Assembly (NCBI RefSeq): GCF_029714945.1
Contig: NZ_CP121634.1
Coordinates: forward strand, 8,081,001 to 8,145,000
Origin: Bradyrhizobium sp. CIAT3101
GTDB lineage: Bacteria; Pseudomonadota; Alphaproteobacteria; Rhizobiales; Xanthobacteraceae
Length of the DNA stretch: 64,000 bases
Reading direction: 5' to 3'
Part shown: positions 8,976 through 16,933 of the stretch, piece by piece
How the letters are laid out: each line of letters opens with the position of its first letter
How positions within the stretch are numbered: the stretch's first letter is position 1
Notes under the pieces: model-generated
The model's input: the letters and a program-made list of their open reading frames with translations, nothing else
Told to the model about the DNA's origin: nothing
The model's database searches: none
Made by a program: the position numbers and the translations under genes

Positions 8976-9055
8976 ACAACGGCCGGGACAACGCATCTTG
9001 CAGCCATCAAGAGCGCACTGGTCCCAAACAGGCGCATGGAAATTCCGAGGGTGCC

Positions 9056-10207
9056 ATGTCGAACGCCACATATACCACTGAAACGACTGACAAAATCAGC
9101 CTGAAGCCGTCCCGCCAGGCGATCAAGCGGGCAGCCCTCGCGCTGGCACTGGTGCTCGGCGTCGCCGCGGCCGGTGACTTTGGCTACGACTACCTGACGA
9201 CCGGCCGCTACCTGGAAACGACCGACGACGCCTATGTGAAGGCCGATTCCACGATCATCGCGCCCAAAGTGTCGGGCTACATCGCCCAGGTGCTGGTCGG
9301 CGACAACGAGAAGGTCAAAGCCGGCCAGCTCCTGGCCAAGATCGACGACCGCGACTTCAAGGCGGCGCTGGGCCAGGCTCGCGCGGATGTGGCCGCGGCC
9401 GAAGCTTCGGTTCGCAACCTCGATGCCCAGCTCGAACTGCAACAGCCGATCATCGAGCAGAGCACCGCCGACGTCACGGCTGCCGACGCCAATCTGAAAT
9501 TCGCGCAGGAAGAGCGCGCCCGCTACGACGACCTCATGAAGTCGGGCTCGGGCACGATCCAGCGCGCGCAGCAGACCGACGCGGCGCTCCGCGCCAGCAA
9601 CGCGCAATTGCAGCACGCCAAGTCGGGCCTCGTCGCCGCGCAGCGCAAGGTCGACGTTCTGACCACCCAGCGTGCCCAGGCCACGGCGCAGCTCGATCAC
9701 GCCCGCGCGGTTGCGGATCAGGCCGAGCTGAACCTGTCCTACACCGAGATCACCGCGCCGGTTGAGGGCACGGTCGGCGCCCGCTCATTGCGCGTCGGCC
9801 AGTACGTGCAGGCCGGCACGCAGTTGATGGCGGTGGTGCCCCTCGACGCGGTCTATGTGGTCGCGAACTTCAAGGAGACCCAGCTCACGCATGTGCGCGC
9901 CGGCCAGCCGGTCGAACTGATCGTCGACAGTTTTCGCAATCGCACGCTGCACGGTCATGTCGACAGCCTGTCACCGGCGAGCGGGCTTGAATTCGCGCTG
10001 CTGCCTCCCGACAACGCAACAGGCAACTTCACCAAGATCGTGCAGCGCGTCCCGGTGAAGATCGTGCTCGACGATCACAGCCTCACCGGCCTGCTGCGGC
10101 CCGGCATGTCGGCAGTGCCGACCGTCGACACCAAGGCAACCGTGGTGGCCGAGCGCGAGACGACCAAGCGCATCGCCGACAACGCGCCGCGCGGCACCGG
10201 CGGCTGA
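9056..10207 (+). CDS. HlyD/EmrA-family membrane fusion protein
   Basis: 383-aa periplasmic adaptor of a tripartite drug exporter. One transmembrane segment lies at about residues 21-40 (ALALALVLGVAAAGDFGY); a biotinyl/lipoyl-like half (DDAYVKADSTIIAPKVSGYI) follows near 57-76, then an alpha-helical hairpin of about 90-215, the second lipoyl half and a beta-barrel (YVVANFKETQLTHVRAGQPV near 263). A GAGGG ribosome site lies 5 bases before the ATG. The DHA2 transporter gene follows after 120 bp, giving an EmrAB-like pair. The outer-membrane channel is not encoded nearby. Regulation by the divergent LysR protein is inferred from the operator array. Confidence 0.92.
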   Translation: MSNATYTTETTDKISLKPSRQAIKRAALALALVLGVAAAGDFGYDYLTTGRYLETTDDAYVKADSTIIAPKVSGYIAQVLVGDNEKVKAGQLLAKIDDRDFKAALGQARADVAAAEASVRNLDAQLELQQPIIEQSTADVTAADANLKFAQEERARYDDLMKSGSGTIQRAQQTDAALRASNAQLQHAKSGLVAAQRKVDVLTTQRAQATAQLDHARAVADQAELNLSYTEITAPVEGTVGARSLRVGQYVQAGTQLMAVVPLDAVYVVANFKETQLTHVRAGQPVELIVDSFRNRTLHGHVDSLSPASGLEFALLPPDNATGNFTKIVQRVPVKIVLDDHSLTGLLRPGMSAVPTVDTKATVVAERETTKRIADNAPRGTGG

Positions 10208-10229
10208 CGCTCAGGGGGATCCCGGCAAG

Positions 10230-10277
10230 GATTATCAAGCCCCGCCGGATGATCCTTCCCGGACTTCCGCGATTATC
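10230..10277. promoter_or_regulatory. LysR-type operator array, copy 2
   Basis: GATTATC at 10230-10236, GGATGAT at 10247-10253, CTTCC at 10255-10259, TTCCG at 10265-10269 and GATTATC at 10271-10277. The layout is colinear with 8928-8975: the second box is 17 bp and the last 41 bp downstream of the first in both. It sits in the gap between the efflux adaptor gene and the MFS gene, suggesting a second promoter under the same regulator. Confidence 0.68.
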
Positions 10278-10327
10278 GAAACCATCCGCCTAATGCATCC
10301 TGTCTCTGTAACCGAGACGAGGCTTCC

Positions 10328-11947
10328 ATGAGCACGCTTCAACCGACCCTCAACGCCGCTTCCGCCGCCAATCTCCCCGCCCCCGCTGCGGCTCCCGCAA
10401 CGCCGGCCGTCTCGGCCAAAACCTGGATCGCCGTGATCGGCGCCACGCTCGGCGCCTTCATGGCGGTGCTGAACATCCAGATCGTCAACGCCTCGCTCGC
10501 CGACATTCAGGGCGCGATCGGCGCCGGCATCGATGACGGCGGCTGGATCTCGACCTCCTACCTGATCGCCGAGATCGTGGTGATCCCGCTCTCCGGCTGG
10601 CTCGCGCAAGTGTTCTCGATCCGGATCTATCTGCTCACCAACGCGATCCTGTTCCTTGTTCTCTCCGCAGCCTGCGCGCTGGCGCAGGACCTTCCGCAGA
10701 TGATCGTGCTGCGCGCCGTGCAGGGTTTCACCGGCGGCGTGCTGATCCCGATGGCCTTCACGCTCATCATCACGCTGCTGCCGCGTGGAAAACAGCCGGT
10801 CGGCCTTGCGCTGTTCGCGCTGTCGGCGACGTTCGCGCCTGCGATCGGCCCGACCATCGGCGGCTATCTGACCGAGAATTTCGGCTGGCAGTACATCTTC
10901 TACGTCAACCTCGTGCCCGGCGCGATCATGGTCGGCATGCTCTGGTATGCGCTCGACGCCAAGCCGATGAAGCTGTCGCTGCTGCGCGACGGTGACTGGG
11001 CCGGTATCATCACCATGGCGATCGGCCTTTCCGCGCTGCAGACCGTGCTGGAGGAAGGCAACAAAGACGACTGGTTCGGCTCGCCCTTCATCGTCAAGCT
11101 CAGCGTCATCGCGGCGGTCGCGCTCGCAGCCTTCCTGATCATCGAGCTGACGGTGAAGAAGCCGCTGTTGAACCTGCGCCTGCTGGTCCGCCGCAATTTC
11201 GGCTTCGGCATGCTCGCCAACTTCCTGCTCGGCGTCGCGCTGTACGGCTCGGTGTTCATCCTGCCGCAATATCTGGCGCGCATCCAGGGCTACAATTCCG
11301 AACAGATCGGCATGGTGCTGGCATGGACCGGATTGCCGCAACTGCTGCTGATCCCGCTGGTGCCGCGCCTGATGCAGAAGTTCGACGCGCGGCTCATCAT
11401 CGGAGTCGGCTTCGCCCTGTTCGCAGGCTCGAGCTTCATGAACATCTTCATGACCAACGACTACGCCGCCGACCAGCTGTTGTGGCCCAACGTCGTTCGC
11501 GCCATTGGTCAGGCGCTGGTGATGGCGCCGCTATCGGCCGTGGCAACCGCCGGCATCGAGCCGGAGAATGCCGGCTCGGCCTCCGGCCTGTTCAACATGA
11601 TGCGCAACCTCGGCGGTGCCGTCGGCATCGCATTGCTGCAGACCGTGCTGACCAAGCGCGAGCAGTATCATTCCAACGTGCTGATGCAGTCGGTCTCGGT
11701 GTTCGAGCAGGCGACGCGCACACGGCTGGAGCAGCTCACGCAGTACTTCATCAATCACGGTGTGCTCGACCGTGCGGACGCGTCGCATCGCGCCTATGTC
11801 GCGATCGGCCATATCGTGCAGAAGCAGGCATACATCTTCGCCTTCAGCGACACCTTCTATCTGCTCGGCATGGCGCTGATCGTGGCCCTGATCGCCGTCC
11901 TCTTCCTGAAGAAGCCCGGCCATGTCTCGGCCGGCGAGGCCCACTGA
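10328..11947 (+). CDS. DHA2-family (EmrB/QacA) MFS drug transporter
   Basis: 539-aa inner-membrane proton antiporter of the 14-helix DHA2 family. The first helix block VIGATLGAFMAVLNIQIVN is followed by DDGGWISTSYLIAEIVVIPL and GWLAQVFSIR (motif A region), and a long hydrophobic series to residue about 530. A Pro/Ala-rich N-terminal tail of about 35 residues is cytoplasmic. It would pump a toxic compound through the HlyD-like partner encoded upstream. Start ATG has GAGG 6 bases upstream. It has its own copy of the operator array, and an AhpD-like gene follows after 39 bp, making a probable three-gene unit. Confidence 0.93.
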   Translation: MSTLQPTLNAASAANLPAPAAAPATPAVSAKTWIAVIGATLGAFMAVLNIQIVNASLADIQGAIGAGIDDGGWISTSYLIAEIVVIPLSGWLAQVFSIRIYLLTNAILFLVLSAACALAQDLPQMIVLRAVQGFTGGVLIPMAFTLIITLLPRGKQPVGLALFALSATFAPAIGPTIGGYLTENFGWQYIFYVNLVPGAIMVGMLWYALDAKPMKLSLLRDGDWAGIITMAIGLSALQTVLEEGNKDDWFGSPFIVKLSVIAAVALAAFLIIELTVKKPLLNLRLLVRRNFGFGMLANFLLGVALYGSVFILPQYLARIQGYNSEQIGMVLAWTGLPQLLLIPLVPRLMQKFDARLIIGVGFALFAGSSFMNIFMTNDYAADQLLWPNVVRAIGQALVMAPLSAVATAGIEPENAGSASGLFNMMRNLGGAVGIALLQTVLTKREQYHSNVLMQSVSVFEQATRTRLEQLTQYFINHGVLDRADASHRAYVAIGHIVQKQAYIFAFSDTFYLLGMALIVALIAVLFLKKPGHVSAGEAH

Positions 11948-11986
11948 CCTCAACCCAAGAGACCAACTCAAGCAAGGAGAACGACC

Positions 11987-12448
11987 ATGAAACCCCGCAT
12001 GAATTTCTACCAGGCCGCCCCCGACACGATGAAGGCGCTGATGGCGCTCGAAGAGCAGATCCAGTCCACCGGACTCGAGAAATCGCTGATCGAGCTCGTC
12101 AAGATCCGGGCCTCGCAGATCAACGGCTGCGCCTTCTGCATCAACATGCACACCGAGGATGCGCGCAAGCGCGGCGAGACCGAGCAGCGTATCTATCTGC
12201 TCAACGCCTGGCGTGAATCCCCGCTCTATACCGACCGCGAGCGCGCCGCGCTGGCCTGGACCGAGTCGGTGACGCTGATCGCGGAAGCGCACGCGCCGGA
12301 CGACGTTTACGAAGAGGTCCGCGGACGATTCTCCGATGCGGAGACGGTGAACCTGACCATGCTGATCGGCGCCATCAACGCCTGGAACAGGCTGGCGATC
12401 GCGTTCCGCGCGGTTCATCCGGTGAAGGTGAAGGCGTCGGTGGCGTAA
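11987..12448 (+). CDS. Carboxymuconolactone decarboxylase / AhpD-like protein
   Basis: 153-aa all-helical protein of the AhpD-like superfamily. The redox motif is visible as CAFCINMHTEDARKRGE with Cys48, Cys51 and His55, so a peroxidase- or disulfide-reductase-type role is more likely than lactone decarboxylation. The AAGGAG ribosome site lies 7 bases from ATG. It is the third gene of the efflux operon, 39 bp after the transporter, suggesting the inducer is an oxidant, quinone or electrophile that the cell both exports and detoxifies. That functional link is inference. Confidence 0.9.
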   Translation: MKPRMNFYQAAPDTMKALMALEEQIQSTGLEKSLIELVKIRASQINGCAFCINMHTEDARKRGETEQRIYLLNAWRESPLYTDRERAALAWTESVTLIAEAHAPDDVYEEVRGRFSDAETVNLTMLIGAINAWNRLAIAFRAVHPVKVKASVA

Positions 12449-12464
12449 GCCGCACGGGCAGTCT

Positions 12465-12558
12465 CGTAGGGTGGGCAAAGGCGCACTTGCGCCGTGCCCA
12501 CCACCTGTCCATGAATTCAACGGAAGACGTGGGCACGCTTCGCTTTGCCCACCCTACG
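12465..12558. repeat. Palindromic intergenic repeat, family A (copy 2)
   Basis: Same family as 7898-7989: arms CGTAGGGTGGGCAAAG and CTTTGCCCACCCTACG flank a divergent centre. It lies between the convergent AhpD-like and transaminase genes. Confidence 0.88.
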
Positions 12559-12575
12559 GCAGCGGAGTCTGCCGC

Positions 12576-13436
12576 CTAAACAGCCGTCGCCTTCGCGAAC
12601 TCCACATAGATCTCGCGCAGCCGCGCGGCGAGCGGGCCGGGCTTGCCATCGCCGACCTTCTTGCCGTCGATCGCCACCACCGGCTGGACGAACAGCGAGG
12701 CCGATGTCGCAAAGGCCTCCTTTGCGGCGAGCGCCTCTTCCACCGTGAAGGACCGCTCTTCGACGCGGAGCTGGCGCTCTTCGGCGAGCGCGACCACGGC
12801 CTTGCGGGTGCAGCCCGGCAGGATCGCGTTGGAATTCTTGCGGGTGACGATGACGTCGTCCTTGGTGAGAATGAACGCCGACGACGAACCACCTTCGGTG
12901 ACGTAGCCGTCCTGCAGCATCCAGGCCTCGCCGGCGCCGGCTTCCGCAGCCGCCTGCTTTGCCAGCACCTGCGCCAGCAGCGCGACGCTCTTGATATCAC
13001 GCCGCTCCCAGCGGATGTCGGGCACTGTGATCACGTTGATGCCGGTCTTGGCCGCCTCTGCATTAATGATGTCCTTTTCGGAGGTGAACATCACCAGGCT
13101 CGACTTGACGTCGCCCTTGGGGAAAGCGAAGTCGCGGCCCTTGTCGGCACCGCGCGTGACCTGGAGATAGACCAGGCCGTTGACCACCTTGTTGCGGGCG
13201 ATCAGCTCCTTCTGGATCTCGGTGATGCGCTCGACCGTCTCCGGAAGCTTCAGCTTGATCTCGCCGACCGAGCGCTCCAGCCGCGCCAGATGCGAGGCAT
13301 TGTCGACCAGCTTGCCGTCAAGCACGGCCGAGACCTCGTAGATGCCGTCGGCGAAGAGGAAGCCGCGGTCGAGCACCGAGACCTTCGCGTCCGAGAGCGG
13401 GACGAATGAGCCATTGACGTAGGCGATCGAATCCAA
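12576..13436 (-). CDS. dat: D-amino acid transaminase (class IV aminotransferase)
   Basis: PLP enzyme that interconverts D-amino acids and 2-oxo acids, supplying or recycling D-Ala/D-Glu. With a TTG start at 13436 it is 286 aa, the usual size; GGAG sits 7 bases upstream of that TTG. A longer reading frame to 13514 would run into repeat B. Visible features: YVNGSFVPLSDAKVSVLDRG at the N terminus, RGFLFADGIYEV, the PLP lysine in DIKSVALLAQVLAKQ (about residue 149), and SSSAFILTKD near 190. It lies downstream of a Glu/Asp-type ABC transporter on the same strand but is separated from it by a palindromic repeat. Branched-chain transaminase or aminodeoxychorismate lyase are less likely alternatives. 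Confidence 0.86.
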   Translation of the reverse strand: MDSIAYVNGSFVPLSDAKVSVLDRGFLFADGIYEVSAVLDGKLVDNASHLARLERSVGEIKLKLPETVERITEIQKELIARNKVVNGLVYLQVTRGADKGRDFAFPKGDVKSSLVMFTSEKDIINAEAAKTGINVITVPDIRWERRDIKSVALLAQVLAKQAAAEAGAGEAWMLQDGYVTEGGSSSAFILTKDDVIVTRKNSNAILPGCTRKAVVALAEERQLRVEERSFTVEEALAAKEAFATSASLFVQPVVAIDGKKVGDGKPGPLAARLREIYVEFAKATAV

Positions 13437-13507
13437 GGCTGGTCTCCAGAAAAAGGGGGATTTATCGACGGGTATAGGGGATTTGAAGCGCGCGATAAAC
13501 CCTCGAT

Positions 13508-13611
13508 CCGTCATTCCGGGGCATTCGCAAAGCGAATGAACCCGGAATCCATAACCTCAGCTGGTGGTTATGGATTCCGGGGCTCGCGCGACGCGAGCCC
13601 CGGAATGACGG
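13508..13611. repeat. Palindromic intergenic repeat, family B (copy 1)
   Basis: Outer arms CCGTCATTCCGGGG and CCCCGGAATGACGG, inner arms CCGGAATCCATAACC and GGTTATGGATTCCGG, plus two small hairpins built on GCATTCGC/GCGAATG and GGCTCGCG/CGCGAGCC. It separates the transporter ATPase gene from the transaminase gene. A related copy is at 22587-22714. Confidence 0.88.
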
Positions 13612-13620
13612 AGGAAGTGG

Positions 13621-14352
13621 CTAGTGCGACAAGATCTTCGACAAGAACTTCTGCGCGCGGTCGCTGCGGGGCTTGCCGAAGAAATCGTCCTTCGGCGCGT
13701 CCTCGACGATCTCGCCGCGGTCCATGAAGATCACCCGGTTGGCGACCTTGCGGGCAAAGCCCATTTCGTGGGTCACGACCATCATGGTCATGCCGTCATG
13801 GGCGAGGTCGACCATGACGTCGAGCACCTCGCTCACCATCTCGGGATCGAGCGCCGAGGTCGGCTCGTCGAACAGCATCACGATCGGATCCATGGCGAGC
13901 GCGCGCGCGATCGCGACACGCTGCTGCTGGCCACCGGACAGCTGTGCCGGAAACTTCTGCGCCTGTTCCTTCAGGCCGACGCGCTCGAGCAGTTGCATGC
14001 CCTTCGCCACGGCCTTGTCGGACGACCGGCCCAGCACCTTCTGCTGAGCGAGGCAGAGATTGTCGATGATCTTCAGATGCGGGAACAGCTCAAAATGCTG
14101 GAACACCATGCCAACGCGCGAGCGCAGCTTCGGCAGGTCGGTCTTGGGATCGTTGACCTTGGTGCCGTCGACCGAGATGTCGCCGCTCTGGAACGGCTCC
14201 AGCGCGTTGACGCATTTGATCAGGGTCGACTTGCCCGAGCCCGAAGGGCCGCAGACCACGACGACCTCGCCCTTGGTGACGCTGGTGGTGCAGTCGGTCA
14301 GCACCTGGAAGGTCGGGCTGTACCATTTGTTGACGTGGCTGATTTCGATCAT
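13621..14352 (-). CDS. gltL: Polar amino acid ABC transporter ATP-binding protein (GltL/GlnQ type)
   Basis: 243-aa ATPase of a polar-amino-acid importer. Walker [14 protein letters not shown] (about residue 35), Q-loop [12 protein letters not shown], signature [15 protein letters not shown] (about 138), Walker [13 protein letters not shown] (about 160) and the switch histidine in VVTHEMGFA are all intact. It is the last gene of the minus-strand order binding protein, permease, permease, ATPase, 12 bp after the second permease. Its family and gene order point to glutamate/aspartate uptake; substrate within polar amino acids is inferred. Confidence 0.92.
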   Translation of the reverse strand: MIEISHVNKWYSPTFQVLTDCTTSVTKGEVVVVCGPSGSGKSTLIKCVNALEPFQSGDISVDGTKVNDPKTDLPKLRSRVGMVFQHFELFPHLKIIDNLCLAQQKVLGRSSDKAVAKGMQLLERVGLKEQAQKFPAQLSGGQQQRVAIARALAMDPIVMLFDEPTSALDPEMVSEVLDVMVDLAHDGMTMMVVTHEMGFARKVANRVIFMDRGEIVEDAPKDDFFGKPRSDRAQKFLSKILSH

Positions 14353-14364
14353 GACCGACTTGCT

Positions 14365-15057
14365 CTAGCGGATGATGGCGATGCGCGCCTGGAGGCGGCG
14401 GACGCCGAAGGACGCGATACAGGAAATGGTGAAGTAGACGATTGCGGCGAACAGATACATCTCGACCAGACGGCCGTCGCGCTGCGCGACCTTGCTGGCG
14501 GCCCCGAGGAAGTCCGTAATCGACAGCACGTAGACCAGCGAGGTGTCCTGGAACAGCACGATGGTCTGCGTAATCAGCACCGGCAGCATGTTGCGGAACG
14601 CCTGCGGCAGCACGACGTAGCGCATGGTCTGCGCATAGGTCAGGCCGAGCGCGCTGGCCGCGGCCGGCTGCCCCCGCGAGATCGACTGGATGCCGGCGCG
14701 CATGATCTCGGAGAAGTAGGCCGCCTCGAACATGATGAAGGTGATGAGCGAAGAGGCGAACGCGCCGACGCTGATCGGCCGCGAGGCACCGGTCACCCAT
14801 TGTCCGATATAGGGCACCAGGAAGTAGAACCAGAAGATCACCAGCACCAGCGGCAGCGAGCGCATGAAGTCGACATAGAGGCCGGCGATGCGGCCGAGCG
14901 TCTTGTAGCCGGACAGCCGCATCAGGGCGATGGCGGTGCCGAACACGAGGCCGCCGAGCGCCGCGAGCCCCGTCAGCATCAGCGTGAACGTCATGCCCTC
15001 GTAGAACAGATAGGGCAGCGCGCGGATGATGACGCCAAAATCAAAATTGCTGAACAT
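14365..15057 (-). CDS. gltK: Glu/Asp-type ABC transporter permease (GltK type)
   Basis: 230-aa inner-membrane permease of the HisM/GltK family with about five transmembrane helices. It starts MFSNFDFGVIIRALPYLFYE and has the conserved cytoplasmic EAA-like loop around ISRGQPAAASALGLTYAQTM (about residue 120) that contacts the ATPase. The stop of the first permease gene is 5 bp before its ATG, so the two are translationally coupled. It pairs with the upstream permease to form the channel. Confidence 0.9.
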   Translation of the reverse strand: MFSNFDFGVIIRALPYLFYEGMTFTLMLTGLAALGGLVFGTAIALMRLSGYKTLGRIAGLYVDFMRSLPLVLVIFWFYFLVPYIGQWVTGASRPISVGAFASSLITFIMFEAAYFSEIMRAGIQSISRGQPAAASALGLTYAQTMRYVVLPQAFRNMLPVLITQTIVLFQDTSLVYVLSITDFLGAASKVAQRDGRLVEMYLFAAIVYFTISCIASFGVRRLQARIAIIR

Positions 15058-15061
15058 GGCG

Positions 15062-15793
15062 CTATTTCCCCGTGATGTAGCCGGGGATCGCGACGTAGCG
15101 CTCGAGATAGCGCATCGCGGTCACGACGACGGCGTTGACGAGGAGATAAAGGATGGTCGCAGCCGTAAAGGCTTCGAACACCTGGAACGAGAATTCCTGC
15201 ATCGAGCGGGCCTGTCCGGTCAATTCGATCAGGCCGATGGTGATGGCGACCGCAGTGTTCTTGATGGTGTTGAGGAACTCCGAGGTCAGCGGCGGCAGGA
15301 TGATGCGGAACGCCATCGGCAGCAGCACGTAGCGATAGCCCTGCACCGTGGTCAGACCGAGCGCGGTCGCGGCCATCTTCTGCCCGCGCGGCAGCGAGGA
15401 GATGCCGGCCTGCAATTGCACCGCGACGCGCGCCGACATGAAGAAGCCGATGCCGATCGCGGCCGTCCAGAACGGCGCGTTCGGCAATTGCTTCAGCCAC
15501 AGACCGGCGGCCTTCGGCAGCAATTCCGGCAGCACGAAGAACCACAGGAACAGCTGCACCAGCAGCGGCATGTTGCGGAAGAACTCGACCCAGCAGAAGC
15601 CGAACCAGCCGGCGGCCTTGGAAGGCAGCGTCCGCATCACACCGACGATCGAGCCGAAGATCAGCGCGATGATCCAGGCGAGCACCGCCGTCTTCAGGGT
15701 CAGCACCAGCCCCGACAGCAGCATGTCGAGATAGGTGCCGGTCCCCATCGGGTTCGGCTCGAAAAAAATTCCCCAGTTCCAGTGGTAGTTCAC
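15062..15793 (-). CDS. gltJ: Glu/Asp-type ABC transporter permease (GltJ type)
   Basis: Permease of the HisQ/GltJ family; I chose GTG 15793 (MNYHWNWGIFFEPNP), giving 243 aa, because the longer version begins at a TTG and adds a non-conserved N terminus. Helices begin near LDMLLSGLVLTLKTAVLAW. The EAA-type loop is SLPRGQKMAATALGLTTVQG (about residue 140). It is the first permease after the binding-protein gene, from which it is separated by 130 bp including a strong hairpin that probably lowers permease expression relative to the binding protein. Confidence 0.9.
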   Translation of the reverse strand: MNYHWNWGIFFEPNPMGTGTYLDMLLSGLVLTLKTAVLAWIIALIFGSIVGVMRTLPSKAAGWFGFCWVEFFRNMPLLVQLFLWFFVLPELLPKAAGLWLKQLPNAPFWTAAIGIGFFMSARVAVQLQAGISSLPRGQKMAATALGLTTVQGYRYVLLPMAFRIILPPLTSEFLNTIKNTAVAITIGLIELTGQARSMQEFSFQVFEAFTAATILYLLVNAVVVTAMRYLERYVAIPGYITGK

Positions 15794-15856
15794 GTGTCCC
15801 CCGCGCGAACGCGCCAATCAAAATTGGCTCGAAAGAAGTTCTGGGCGCCTATGCAA

Positions 15857-15893
15857 ATGTCCGGCCACTCTGGTGTCAAGAGTGGCCGGACAT
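15857..15893 (-). terminator. Intra-operon hairpin between gltI and gltJ
   Basis: A perfect 14-bp stem, ATGTCCGGCCACTC (15857-15870) with GAGTGGCCGGACAT (15880-15893), around a 9-nt loop. It sits 30 bp after the binding-protein stop and has no T-run. Such hairpins between binding-protein and permease genes usually stabilise the upstream mRNA or attenuate read-through. Confidence 0.65.
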
Positions 15894-15923
15894 GATCCCG
15901 ATCCCGAGGGATCGAGGTATATC

Positions 15924-16835
15924 TTACTTATAGTCGTCCGGGTTCGGCGAGTCCGAAGGTTTTGCGAACTCGTTCTTCAGCTCGGCCGAAATCGGCGTGT
16001 TGAGGTTCAGGCCCTTCGGCGGGATCTTGGCGGTGAACCACTTGTCGTAGATCTTCTGGCCTTCGCCGGAGGTATAGAGTGCAGCGGTCGCCGCATCGAC
16101 CACCTTCTTGAACTGCGCGTCGTCCTTGCGCAGCATGATGCCGTAGGGCTCAGGCTTCGAGAACGCGTCCTTGGAGATGACGTAGTCGTCCGGCGTCTTC
16201 GAGCCGGCAACCAGGCTCGCGAGCAGAACGTCATCCATCACGAAGGCGACTGCGCGGTCGGTCTCGACCATCAGGAAGGCTTCGGCGTGGTCCTTGGCCG
16301 GGATGATATTGGCACCCAGGCTCTTGGCGACATTGGCCTCGGTGAGCTGCTTGATGTTGGTTGTGCCGGCGGTAGAGACCACCGTCTTGCCCTTGAGGTC
16401 GTCGATCGACTTCAGCCCGCTCGACTTCTTGAAGACGTAGCGGCTGGCGGTCAGATAGTGGGTGTTGGTGAAGGCGACCTGCTTCTGGCGGTCGGCATTG
16501 TTGGTGGTCGAGCCGCATTCGAGGTCGATAGTGCCATTCGCCATCAGCGGGATACGGGTCGCCGAGGTGACGGGATTGAGCTTCACCTCGAGCTTGTCGA
16601 GCTTGAGCTCCTTCTTCACGGCGTCGACGATCTTGTAGCAGATGTCCATCGCGAACCCGACGGGCTTCTGGTTGTCGTCGAGATAGGAGAACGGGATCGA
16701 GGAATCGCGGAAGCCCAGCGTGATCGCGCCGGTGTCCTTGATGTTCTTCAGCGTGCCGGTCAGTTCTTCGGCGCCGGCCTGGCTGACGACAAAGGTCGCG
16801 GCGAGCGCAAGGCCGATGTGACGGAAATGTTTCAC
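15924..16835 (-). CDS. gltI: Glu/Asp-type ABC transporter periplasmic binding protein
   Basis: 303-aa family-3 solute-binding protein. A Sec signal peptide covers about residues 1-22 (HIGLALAATFVVSQAGAEEL). Family landmarks include GTLKNIKDTGAITLGFRDSS, IPFSYLDDNQKPVGFAMDIC (about residue 50-69) and the ligand-domain block DLECGSTTNNADRQKQVAFT. It starts with GTG at 16835, preceded by AGGGGAG. It is the first transporter gene, located between the M20 peptidase and the permeases. Glutamate/aspartate specificity is inferred from the family. Confidence 0.92.
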   Translation of the reverse strand: MKHFRHIGLALAATFVVSQAGAEELTGTLKNIKDTGAITLGFRDSSIPFSYLDDNQKPVGFAMDICYKIVDAVKKELKLDKLEVKLNPVTSATRIPLMANGTIDLECGSTTNNADRQKQVAFTNTHYLTASRYVFKKSSGLKSIDDLKGKTVVSTAGTTNIKQLTEANVAKSLGANIIPAKDHAEAFLMVETDRAVAFVMDDVLLASLVAGSKTPDDYVISKDAFSKPEPYGIMLRKDDAQFKKVVDAATAALYTSGEGQKIYDKWFTAKIPPKGLNLNTPISAELKNEFAKPSDSPNPDDYK

Positions 16836-16933
16836 TTTTTCTCCCCTTTCAGGATGATGCGGCCGGATGCAAGCACATCTGGGCCCGGATTAGAATGTGA
16901 CTTTCGGCTGGATGCCGGCTCAGGTTAACGGGC

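Noticed and set aside
11531..12520. 329-codon minus-strand frame covering the MFS and AhpD-like genes
   Set aside because: Antisense shadow; starts within a palindromic repeat and lacks family motifs.
13624..15075. 483-codon plus-strand frame over the ABC transporter genes
   Set aside because: His/Arg/Asp/Gln-rich composition typical of antisense frames; the minus-strand transporter genes have all family motifs.
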